Made by a program: the position numbers and the translations under genes. The notes below the pieces were generated by a model, which did not search any database, had not been told where the DNA came from, and saw only the letters and a list, made by a program, of their open reading frames with translations. From a virus: DNA of 50,665 bases. Location of the stretch: positions 1 to 50,665 of the IMG/VR virus record IMGVR_UViG_3300009431_000021; one strand, given 5' to 3'. Positions 23,408 to 30,822 of this stretch are shown here, in pieces. The number at the start of each line of letters is the position of its first letter. The first letter of the stretch is position 1.

Positions 23408-24166
23408 TCAATATATTATACGCTGTGCGAAGAAGCTATGCACATCGACAAGCGCCTCCCCGGATGTATCTACTCTGTGTTCCGTACGAGTAATCTTAAC
23501 GCCGACAATTCGTCGAGACTGCTCTCTATGCGTCTGTATGCCGGACGCTCGCATATCGACAGGATCACCGTAATGTATCCGTATATCAAATGGCGGTATA
23601 TCTATCGGCTGGATTAACTGCGCCTCCTGTGGGTCATCCTCCGACAACATAATGACATCACTTCTGGCGCCCGCCAGCGTTATCGCCATATCGTAAAGGA
23701 TACGACTGCGCGCTTGGGACCGCCGTCTGACCGCCTTGTTAAAGCTGCCCTTTGCCTGGTCATAACCCTGATCGTCCGCTGCAAATCTCTGCAACGTCTT
23801 ATAATGTTGGTCAACGGCTACATTCGCAAGCTGCCATGCGGAGTCACCAGCTAAACGGTCTTCAAGGCTCAGATTGATATCATGGCGCTCTTGCGGGTCA
23901 GGCTCCGTCACCAGGATTATCTTCTGGAGGTAATCAGGCGCAATGAAGCCGACGGAAAAGGTGCCCTGAACTATCTGTCTGCCGGTGGCCATACCCGAAT
24001 AATACTTCGAGTGATAACCGAATAGAGGTCGGTCCTCCGACGTCTCCACATACATGATGTTATCGACGTCGTCTATCCATGTGCCTCTACACCAGAAGGT
24101 GACGTTGATGCCGGAATAGTAATCCGTCTGTACGTATGCTGGTCCATTAAAGACGATATCGTTCAT
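23408..24166 (-). CDS. Tube-like/baseplate protein, companion of the previous gene
   Basis: 252 residues, starting 2 nt after the previous stop. YYSGMATGRQIVQGTFSVGF + IAPDYL mirrors the core strand pattern of the upstream 162-residue protein, with an inserted helical region (about 95-150) and a C-terminal sheet (RRIVGVKITRTEHRVDTSGE). This suggests a paralogous tail-tube-fold protein with an insertion, probably in the hub or first tube rings. No name can be given. Confidence 0.58.
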   Translation of the reverse strand: MNDIVFNGPAYVQTDYYSGINVTFWCRGTWIDDVDNIMYVETSEDRPLFGYHSKYYSGMATGRQIVQGTFSVGFIAPDYLQKIILVTEPDPQERHDINLSLEDRLAGDSAWQLANVAVDQHYKTLQRFAADDQGYDQAKGSFNKAVRRRSQARSRILYDMAITLAGARSDVIMLSEDDPQEAQLIQPIDIPPFDIRIHYGDPVDMRASGIQTHREQSRRIVGVKITRTEHRVDTSGEALVDVHSFFAQRIIY

Positions 24167-24168
24167 AA

Positions 24169-24657
24169 TTAAGTCCCAGGCGTAATTGCGGTTAGGGGGT
24201 CAAAATCCAGTGCCGTATACTGTATGACAAAGGGGAGTGGTCCGGGTGATTCTATATCGTAGCGCGTCCCTTCGGTATGGAGTTCGATGCCGTAGAAGGC
24301 CATCTTGGATACATAATCACCTTCGATATCCACAAAGATGAGATATAGATTAAGTCGTCGGTGGATGTCATGCCCTGGCATAACGCGTAATGCTTGACGC
24401 AGTTTGTTCAGCGGATGCTCATGCATCTGGGTGAAAGATAGTGTGCCTGCGATGGTACGCGTGCCTCTGGCGTGTCCGCGTGGTGTTCTGAATCCGAGCA
24501 CTTTGCGCTCACGCTTATCCCACAGCACGTTATAGGTAACATAACTTAGATTGCCGATATGAAAGCCAGCATTCTCTATGTCCTCTATGCTATCGAACAG
24601 GCGCCGTTCACCTATGTCGATATATGCCATTACATTCGAGCCCGTATACGATTGCAT
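24169..24657 (-). CDS. Tube-like/baseplate protein (RTIAGTLSF type)
   Basis: 162 residues. The core GFRTPRGHARGTRTIAGTLS followed by FTQMHEHPLNKLRQALRVMP is a recognisable pattern of small tail-tube-fold proteins near the baseplate hub of large myophages. AFYGIELHTEGTRYDIESPG gives the second sheet. RBS GAGGACCTAATC. It follows the chaperone pair. Probably a tube-initiator or hub-associated ring protein; the exact orthologue is not certain. Confidence 0.65.
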   Translation of the reverse strand: MQSYTGSNVMAYIDIGERRLFDSIEDIENAGFHIGNLSYVTYNVLWDKRERKVLGFRTPRGHARGTRTIAGTLSFTQMHEHPLNKLRQALRVMPGHDIHRRLNLYLIFVDIEGDYVSKMAFYGIELHTEGTRYDIESPGPLPFVIQYTALDFDPLTAITPGT

Positions 24658-24659
24658 GA

Positions 24660-25271
24660 TTAGGTCCTCTTATTATCTTTATCTGCATCAAATGGCACTT
24701 CAAGGTTGCCTTTCTTCGTCTGATACATCCGTTCGAGCGCATGCCTCATTGCGAGAGGTACCTGCGCATAATAATCGTCGGTTAGGGTGAATTGAGTGGA
24801 CTTCGGTTGTGCCGTATGAGGTAGGGGTTCTGTCGAGATGTCTGCTGCCCCTGGTCTTTTTGTTACATCTACCGTTCCTTCTGGAAGGTTCCATGTATTG
24901 ATGCGCCCCTGTAGAGGATTTCCGTCGGGCTGCTCATCGCTTTGAGCATCTTCGACTTGTGGTTCTTCTTGCAAGTATCCGTATTTACGCAACCATTGTT
25001 CATCGGTCAGATGATACTTGCGTTGGAATTTCGCCAGGTCACCAAAAGGATACGCAACACTGTTGTCTTCTTGTAATTCCGGTATTGCTGTAACATCCTC
25101 ATGGATTGTGACCTGTACGTCCAACATCCTTTCAGCATGCGCCAGGGTACGCAGAAGGGTAGGGACATCATAATTGCTAAGGTCACCGGGCAAGCAGTGG
25201 AACGCTTTACAGATAAGGTGTTCGGCTTGTCCCCAGAACGTGTCAAGATACGCCCTGCTTGCCTTTAGACC
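24660..25271 (-). CDS. Tail assembly chaperone, frameshift extension (gpT-like)
   Basis: About 203 residues reachable only by -1 slippage at 25271-25277. The joined product would be about 348 residues. The first residues after the shift are GLKASRAYLDTFWGQAEHLI, then a helical region (DVPTLLRTLAHAERMLDVQV), a disordered acidic linker and a C-terminal helical end with TDDYYAQVPLAMRHALERMY. A TTG at 25193 could be taken for a start, but coding continues upstream of it to the slip site. The C-terminal part is expected to bind the tape measure protein. Confidence 0.82.
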   Translation of the reverse strand, partial: GLKASRAYLDTFWGQAEHLICKAFHCLPGDLSNYDVPTLLRTLAHAERMLDVQVTIHEDVTAIPELQEDNSVAYPFGDLAKFQRKYHLTDEQWLRKYGYLQEEPQVEDAQSDEQPDGNPLQGRINTWNLPEGTVDVTKRPGAADISTEPLPHTAQPKSTQFTLTDDYYAQVPLAMRHALERMYQTKKGNLEVPFDADKDNKRT

Positions 25272-25705
25272 TTTCCCACTACGGTGGCGTTAGACCACAT
25301 GGACGCTCTCTCTACTTGAGAGAACAGCGTCGCCACCAGACCAGCGGGCATTGTGGGTAATTCGGTGTCGATTATCTTCGGATGCAGCACACAGACTTTG
25401 ACTGTCTCCTCTTCTGCTGCCGCCGCTGATTGAGCGGAAGCAGCGATCTCCGTATACTCACGGTAGAGCAGTCCTCTGTAGATATATACCTTGCTGTCTT
25501 GTGTGACCCTGCCGTCAGGGTCGGTGATAACGACGGTATATATGTCGCCGTACTGTTCCCGCCAGACGTCCAGTTGTTCTGGCGTCGGCGGAGAAAGCAT
25601 CCATGTAATCGGTGATACCGGCGGTGTCAGGCCGGCTTGATACGCTTGTAGCCATTGATTAAAGTTGGCTTCTCTGTCGGTATTCTCTGTTGTGTTCTCT
25701 GGCAT
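25265..25705 (-). CDS. Tail assembly chaperone, upstream frame (gpG-like)
   Basis: 146 residues, RBS AAAGGGGGAGAATCCCA. A mostly helical protein ending NATVVGKV. It sits between the tail tube and the tape-measure-sized genes, where the gpG/gpGT chaperone pair is expected. Its last codons contain GGGAAAG, a canonical slippery heptamer in the right phase, 4 codons before the stop. Short form: this protein. Long form: fusion with the next frame. It probably coats the tape measure protein and directs tube polymerisation. Confidence 0.85.
   Translation of the reverse strand: MPENTTENTDREANFNQWLQAYQAGLTPPVSPITWMLSPPTPEQLDVWREQYGDIYTVVITDPDGRVTQDSKVYIYRGLLYREYTEIAASAQSAAAAEEETVKVCVLHPKIIDTELPTMPAGLVATLFSQVERASMWSNATVVGKV
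25271..25277 (-). promoter_or_regulatory. -1 programmed frameshift site GGGAAAG
   Basis: In the zero frame the heptamer reads G GGA AAG, the X XXY YYZ form. Slipping back one base gives GGG AAA and then reads GGT CTA AAG GCA into the downstream open frame, past the TAA at 25265-25267. The downstream frame is open without interruption from here to 24660. No clear pseudoknot was identified by eye. Confidence 0.88.
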
Positions 25706-25730
25706 TGGGATTCTCCCCCTTTCATAGTCA

Positions 25731-26309
25731 TTATTTTTTCGTTGCTGCGGCAGCTATCTGTTGCCACGGCTCGGTACGCTTTGCAATGTAAGCGTATGTC
25801 ATCTGAAGATGGTCTTCATCTATACCGGTAACAAATCCTTCATTGATGATAGAACATTGTTCGATGACCTTCTTGATAGCTTGTCCTTCAAGGTCAACTC
25901 CGATGAGTACAAGATTGAATGGCTTGAGCTCAAAGGTATATCGAGGCGCCGCCTCCTGTCTCACGCTGCTGATATCTGCTCCTGCTTGAGTTCCAAACTT
26001 CGCCGGAGTACCCGTCGCAGTCGTGATTTTATTAATCTTCTCGCTATTAGGCAAGTAGATATCCTTTTTGCCGTTACCTGTGAGCTTATAGGCGAATGGG
26101 TCTTCAGTGTCAACGATGGCGACGATGCTTCCAGCAGCAGCCAACTTATTAGTCGTCACACCGTGGAATTCTCGCTTACCCATCACATAGATAGGCGCCT
26201 TCTCTGCGGTGACACTGCAAGATACCGCCTGCATCGTATCGAGGACATCGTCATCGGTTACTGCTACTATCTGTGAGCCGCTAAAGCTGGTGTAAATGCT
26301 TTCAGACAT
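25731..26309 (-). CDS. Tail tube protein
   Basis: 192 residues from MSESIYTSFSGSQIVAVTDD. AGGAG lies 9 nt before this ATG; a GTG three codons upstream is too close to it. The protein is a single beta-sandwich type domain with AVSCSVTAEKAPIYVMGKRE and LKPFNLVLIGVDLEGQAIKK, typical of myophage tube proteins. Genes for sheath, tube and assembly chaperone follow in standard order. It would stack as hexamers around the DNA channel inside the sheath. Confidence 0.85.
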   Translation of the reverse strand: MSESIYTSFSGSQIVAVTDDDVLDTMQAVSCSVTAEKAPIYVMGKREFHGVTTNKLAAAGSIVAIVDTEDPFAYKLTGNGKKDIYLPNSEKINKITTATGTPAKFGTQAGADISSVRQEAAPRYTFELKPFNLVLIGVDLEGQAIKKVIEQCSIINEGFVTGIDEDHLQMTYAYIAKRTEPWQQIAAAATKK

Positions 26310-26340
26310 TATTATCACACTCCTACTCGTTGCGCTCGTC

Positions 26341-26374
26341 CGACCTTCGGCGGATTATCATCCACCAAAGGTCG
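26341..26374. repeat. Tagged intergenic hairpin between tube and sheath genes
   Basis: 15-bp arms CGACCTTCGGCGGAT / ATCCACCAAAGGTCG with a 4-nt loop. The two mismatches become G-U pairs in minus-strand RNA. CTCGTTGCGCTCGTC precedes it and GTAAAAGCG follows on the plus strand, repeating the tag-hairpin-AAAAGC plan seen at 1447-1496. It could also set the ratio of sheath to tube mRNA. Confidence 0.75.
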
Positions 26375-26428
26375 GTAAAAGCGTGCGCTGCTATTAAATC
26401 CTTTTATTCCCCTTCAGCTTTATAAAGT

Positions 26429-29230
26429 CTAAGCTGACAGTGTTGTTGTCACGAATACCTCGCGAATCTCGAATCTGAGTCTTAGTGTCAGGTCAACGTT
26501 GAGTTCGCCGAGTACCCGTTGGGTGGCGTCAGCGCTCACGGCAACACTACTGCCCGGCGCCAAGATGCCTTGCTCTACCTTGGCATTCAACAAGCGCTTG
26601 AGTTCGTCATTCAATGCCACCTGCATAATGGTGTCATTCGGCTTGCCGATGTACTTGCGAGCAGTCGCCCTTATATCTGTCAGTACGGTCTTGACCACAC
26701 GTACGGTAGAGACCCGCACGTAATCCGACCGGTCGCTATCTGAGACATTGCGCGCCGCGGTCATACCGTCAACGAGGTATGGTAATCCAGTACCCCTGAC
26801 AGCAGCCGTCACATAGCGCATCTGCACCATCTTCTCCAACTGACTGTTGGATAACAGCTTGTACCTCAACTGGCTGACCGTCGGCAACTGCTTATTCGTC
26901 GAGCCCTCCGCCACGGGGATGCTGCTGAGCAAGCCCGCATAGAGACATTCACCGGTGCCATAGTACGGCACGTTATAGACGCCCTTGGGGAATAAGACTT
27001 CAAAGGCGCAGACGGACACCAATCCTCTATAACTCTCAAAGCTGTCCATCACGGTCGCCGGTCGTTGTGGATAGGCAGCATCCGGAGCGGTCAGGTTGGT
27101 ATGATACGTGGTGAGTTCGTCGCCCTTTATCTGTCCAGTCGTGCCCTTTATCTTGTCGATGTTATAGCCATACCCCGGTTGCGAGGCTGCGGCGCCCGGA
27201 TACGGCGACACGGAGATGATGCCGATGGTTTCCTTGTACTCCTCCGACAGCGTCCGCAGGAAGCTATTGATGAGGGTATGATACCCACAGTTGACGTTAC
27301 CCGGTGAACCAGAGGCGTCGAAGCCCGCTTTGAGCGAGTCTATGTAGACGCTGGGGAAGACGATGATGTCTGCCTCGTAGTTCTCTAAGAGCTCAAATGC
27401 TTCCTGCAACGCTTCATAGATGGTATCCGGCTCCATGAAGACGCCGTCTTTGCCGCCGGTGAGCGTCGTATCGACCGGGTCACCTGGCATAGCCTGATAA
27501 TGCTGGTAACTGAGCGCAATCTGTCCGGTTGGCGTCGGGCTGAAATGCACCGTCTTGCCATCAGTAGCCAGCCAGCATTCGCCCTCGTTCTCAGCGCTGC
27601 CGATGCTTAAAGCCTTATCATACTTGTACGTCACTTTAATGAGTTCTGGCAACGCCGCGCCAAAATTGACGCTATTGGATACTGATGTCCCGCCAAGGCG
27701 GTAGTGCAAGTTAGCAGTCGGTGCAACGCCTACCTGGACAAAGCGTTCATCAGTATCATATGGCGCCACGTCGGGCTCGCCAAAGGCACGATAGTCGATG
27801 TAGTAGGACGCCGTGATGGTCTGTCCATCTTCACCACCTACATCCGTATTGAATTTACACTCGCCAGTCTCAGCGTTGATAACTACTTCTCCTGCATTGG
27901 GATTCGTTCCGGCGTAATCAGCCGCCATCACGTATACAACTGTGAGAGCACCGGTGGTATCCGCACTTATACCCCATAACTTAGAAGACGCCGTCTCATT
28001 CCGGACGGAGGGGATATACTTGAGTTGGTCAGCATCGACGCCGGCTGTGCCTACTACCTCGCCCGAGATTAAGGCAAAGGCGTAGCGGTCAAAGGAGACG
28101 GTGAACAGATCGCCGACATTAGGCGGGCTGCCCACGCTATCACTTAACTTGATGATGCCCGTATGGGTGGCGATGAATTCGTTGTTATCAGGCGTTGCCG
28201 CTAACATCTCGCTCTGCTTGATGAAGACGCCATCGCTGTTGGCGCCCTCATCGGCATCGGGCGCGTAGGAATTGCCTTGCGCATCGGTAATAGTGAGCGC
28301 CCCAGGGATAATGTTCCCGCCGTAGAAGATAGCGTTATGACTTCTCAAATCTAAGACATTCTGCCCACCCACCTGGGTGACGGCGACTTGCCTTCTGACG
28401 ATAGACGCTTTGACTGTACTGAAAGCATACTTTGTCGGGTCATCATCGGCTTCATCCACCGTCGCTGGCGGAGCGCTGTATTTTGCGCCGCGCGACAGGG
28501 AGACCGAGGATGAGCCAGCGGCTATCTCTTCATCCGTCATCGTTGCTTCTTCGGTCACTGATAGTAGCGAAGCAAGCGGTCTGGATGGACTGCCACCTGC
28601 GGTATTAGGCGTAATAGACGCGGCGGGTGCGTGCTGTTCATTCTCCACCGTATCGGTCTCTGCCGTTGCCGTGACAACTTGAGCGGCATTATCATCGCTG
28701 TTAATCGCATCGGTGAGGGCGCCGGGCGTGGCGTATGCGGTCAGATTGAACTTGCTGGTTGCTTTACTTACTTTTGCCTCTTTCGGATTGGTAATATACA
28801 GCCAATCTCCTGCGAGCTTAACTACGACATCGTTATAGATAGTGCCAGCATATATTGCTTCAAGGGTAATACTATCTTCTGGCTGACTATCTTGCAGCGC
28901 TTTTTGTGCTCTTGCGGCTGTCTTGCCGATGCGCAGTCCGCGTATATCAGGAGTGCCATTGGTTGTTCCATCGAAGGCTTCGATGATGCCGCGCACTAAT
29001 GTTGAGCCCTGCTCAGTGACGCCGAAGATGCTTTTCTGCAAGTTCGCCGCCTCTCGTATAGGTGCTCCAGCGCTTTTACGCGTAGCTATCTGTACAGGCG
29101 TATTCAGCGGACCATCGGTAGCCGTTCCAATGATGAGAATGCTCGGGTTCGCGCCCGCCACCTCGCTGACAATCGGTAAGCTATTGTCGATGAGTATACT
29201 GCGGACTCCCGGTATACGTTGTTCGTTCAT
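26429..29230 (-). CDS. Contractile tail sheath protein
   Basis: 933 residues, longer than the typical 400-700. The N-terminus (PGVRSILIDNSLPIVSEVAG, then ANPSILIIGTATDGPLNTPV) and C-terminus (TVRVVKTVLTDIRATARKYI, later NVDLTLRLRFEIREVFVTT) are classic sheath sequences; both ends form the linked arms of the sheath mesh. The middle holds several inserted beta domains (about 200-600), probably on the outer tail surface, and explains the length. It is followed immediately by the tail tube gene, so the contractile tail assignment is firm. Confidence 0.93.
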   Translation of the reverse strand: MNEQRIPGVRSILIDNSLPIVSEVAGANPSILIIGTATDGPLNTPVQIATRKSAGAPIREAANLQKSIFGVTEQGSTLVRGIIEAFDGTTNGTPDIRGLRIGKTAARAQKALQDSQPEDSITLEAIYAGTIYNDVVVKLAGDWLYITNPKEAKVSKATSKFNLTAYATPGALTDAINSDDNAAQVVTATAETDTVENEQHAPAASITPNTAGGSPSRPLASLLSVTEEATMTDEEIAAGSSSVSLSRGAKYSAPPATVDEADDDPTKYAFSTVKASIVRRQVAVTQVGGQNVLDLRSHNAIFYGGNIIPGALTITDAQGNSYAPDADEGANSDGVFIKQSEMLAATPDNNEFIATHTGIIKLSDSVGSPPNVGDLFTVSFDRYAFALISGEVVGTAGVDADQLKYIPSVRNETASSKLWGISADTTGALTVVYVMAADYAGTNPNAGEVVINAETGECKFNTDVGGEDGQTITASYYIDYRAFGEPDVAPYDTDERFVQVGVAPTANLHYRLGGTSVSNSVNFGAALPELIKVTYKYDKALSIGSAENEGECWLATDGKTVHFSPTPTGQIALSYQHYQAMPGDPVDTTLTGGKDGVFMEPDTIYEALQEAFELLENYEADIIVFPSVYIDSLKAGFDASGSPGNVNCGYHTLINSFLRTLSEEYKETIGIISVSPYPGAAASQPGYGYNIDKIKGTTGQIKGDELTTYHTNLTAPDAAYPQRPATVMDSFESYRGLVSVCAFEVLFPKGVYNVPYYGTGECLYAGLLSSIPVAEGSTNKQLPTVSQLRYKLLSNSQLEKMVQMRYVTAAVRGTGLPYLVDGMTAARNVSDSDRSDYVRVSTVRVVKTVLTDIRATARKYIGKPNDTIMQVALNDELKRLLNAKVEQGILAPGSSVAVSADATQRVLGELNVDLTLRLRFEIREVFVTTTLSA

Positions 29231-29236
29231 TACAAT

Positions 29237-29259
29237 AGGATGTTACTTAGTCACATCCT
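29237..29259 (-). promoter_or_regulatory. Hairpin between the distant SD and the sheath start codon
   Basis: On the minus strand, AGGATGT-(9 nt)-ACATCCT forms a perfect 7-bp stem. AAGGGAG lies just upstream, at the end of the previous gene, and the sheath ATG lies 6 nt after the stem. No other Shine-Dalgarno is near this ATG. Folding the stem shortens the SD-ATG distance from about 35 nt to about 11 nt, as in some T4 tail genes. The AGGATG of the stem itself would be hidden. Confidence 0.6.
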
Positions 29260-29261
29260 TT

Positions 29262-30236
29262 TCACTCCCTTATGCCATTGTTAATGACAATTTCTTCTAT
29301 TGCACGTATCTGTTGACTCGATACTCTATACGTCCTGACAAACCAGTACAGATGCCTTTGATGAACGAATATCTTGTTGCCGAATTCAAGTTCATCTCTT
29401 ATCCGTCGTACCATGTGGCAATCATCTATACCGTTCGATTGGAACCAGGGGATGTAATCCTCCAGCGTATATTGTAGCCAGAGAATTAGTTCATCCGCTT
29501 CTCTTTTGCTTAACGATACTACTGTGAAATCGACGATGTTATCATATGTCCATATCCTGTCTACCGTTGCCATACCCGCCTGCTCAGAAGGATAACTTCG
29601 CTTGCGCATCCCCTTTATCTGCTGCCGCTTGCCAGATGGCTTAATGCCACCTCCGGGCGTTCGACTGTCAAGAGTGAATATGATATATGGCTTATTCAAT
29701 CGTTCATGACGTTGACACAGAGAGGTATAGGCTGATAACTCTGCATCTGTAAGCTCACCTGTCAGCAACTTAGCTTTTAGACTTCTGTATTGTGTCAATT
29801 CAGCGAGCGATAGCTCTTCAAAGTCGTCCTCTTGTCCGAACAGGTCAACTGGCTCACTTTCGGTGAACACTATATCTGGCCGCAATGAGGTCATCAGGCG
29901 GAAGCATAACATGAAGAAGCCATCTATATCCAGCGGGGTGCCTTCCCTCGCCGAGACTTGATGACCAGATGTCGCTATACCTTCAACTTCGGGCGACCAT
30001 TCGCTCACAAAGCCATTGACGTTGTATCCTTGAACGGAGAAGTAATAGGTGAGGCCGCCGATAACATCAATGATGAAGGTATCATCGGCGCCTGCATCCA
30101 TTGTATCCTCTTCTCCATCTTCACTGCGCCATTTGACGGCAGTGCCGGCGTACATCGTATCATCCGGCTTGCCGATGCTAATCGTCAGCTTGTCTATACC
30201 GCTTACGATAGATATGTCTGGATATTCTACCTGCAT
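29262..30236 (-). CDS. Tail-completion/neck protein candidate with N-terminal Fn3 domain
   Basis: 324 residues. Residues 1-90 look like a fibronectin type III domain (DKLTISIGKPDD..., YYFSVQGYNVNGFVSEWSPE). After a helical linker the C-terminal half (GMRKRSYPSEQAG, IVDFTVVSLSKREADELILW, then YTLEDYIPWF and QRHLYWFVRTYRVSS) resembles tail-terminator/sheath-completion proteins of SPO1- or A511-like myophages. It comes directly before the sheath gene, a usual place for that protein. Its last codons (ATA AGG GAG TGA) also carry the only Shine-Dalgarno-like sequence for the sheath gene. Confidence 0.65.
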   Translation of the reverse strand: MQVEYPDISIVSGIDKLTISIGKPDDTMYAGTAVKWRSEDGEEDTMDAGADDTFIIDVIGGLTYYFSVQGYNVNGFVSEWSPEVEGIATSGHQVSAREGTPLDIDGFFMLCFRLMTSLRPDIVFTESEPVDLFGQEDDFEELSLAELTQYRSLKAKLLTGELTDAELSAYTSLCQRHERLNKPYIIFTLDSRTPGGGIKPSGKRQQIKGMRKRSYPSEQAGMATVDRIWTYDNIVDFTVVSLSKREADELILWLQYTLEDYIPWFQSNGIDDCHMVRRIRDELEFGNKIFVHQRHLYWFVRTYRVSSQQIRAIEEIVINNGIRE

Positions 30237-30237
30237 C

Positions 30238-30822
30238 TTATCTGTTCCCTGACCAGCCTCGGCAGAAGCAGATATAGTATTCCACTCTGCCGAGCGTCAC
30301 CTTTGGCGTCACTAAGTTAATATCCCACTTAGCGCTTGTGAGCAGCGCCTTTCGCATCTCTGTGTGATGCTGGAAGTCCGCATGGCGCATTTTAGCGTGT
30401 CCCTGGATGGCATTGCGCCCGAGATACCTGGCATATTGTATTGCCTCATCGCTGTCCAGTTCCACGATGACGTCGGCTCTTTTAGGACGACAATCCGGCG
30501 TGAGGATGAATGCTTTGTTAGGCGAAAAGACAACACCGTAAGATGTCTGTCTCTCAGCCGTAGCTCTTGTCCCCTGTTCGACGACGGATTGGCTGATGGC
30601 TTTGCGCAGATGCTCGTGGACGGGCCAGCCCGTGCCGAAGCACCAGACGCACTGCGGGTGGGCTTCCCTTCTGGACACATCCCAACAGTGGCATCTATCC
30701 GAACGAACAGCTCTGCGATACAGGATATATGTACCGTGCGATGCAATTAAGTCTGCTATCTTAGCTTGGATATCTATGCCGATTGAGTGTCCTCTTGGCG
30801 AGGGGACAGGAGTTAGTCTCAT
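30238..30822 (-). CDS. Head-tail joining candidate with Cys motif
   Basis: 194 residues; the start overlaps the previous stop. The N-terminal third has RCHCWDVSRREAHPQCVWCF + GTG, a CxCW ... CxxCxGTG arrangement seen in neck proteins of large myophages, where it probably binds zinc. The rest is mixed alpha/beta (KAFILTPDCRPKRADVIVEL, VTLGRVEYYICFC). It is followed 1 nt later by the tail-completion candidate. A connector or neck role fits both motif and position, but the exact orthologue cannot be named. Confidence 0.65.
   Translation of the reverse strand: MRLTPVPSPRGHSIGIDIQAKIADLIASHGTYILYRRAVRSDRCHCWDVSRREAHPQCVWCFGTGWPVHEHLRKAISQSVVEQGTRATAERQTSYGVVFSPNKAFILTPDCRPKRADVIVELDSDEAIQYARYLGRNAIQGHAKMRHADFQHHTEMRKALLTSAKWDINLVTPKVTLGRVEYYICFCRGWSGNR

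Noticed and set aside
25007-25246. A 79-residue minus-strand ORF between the chaperone frames
   Set aside because: It overlaps the frameshift extension in another frame, which is better explained by the GGGAAAG slip.
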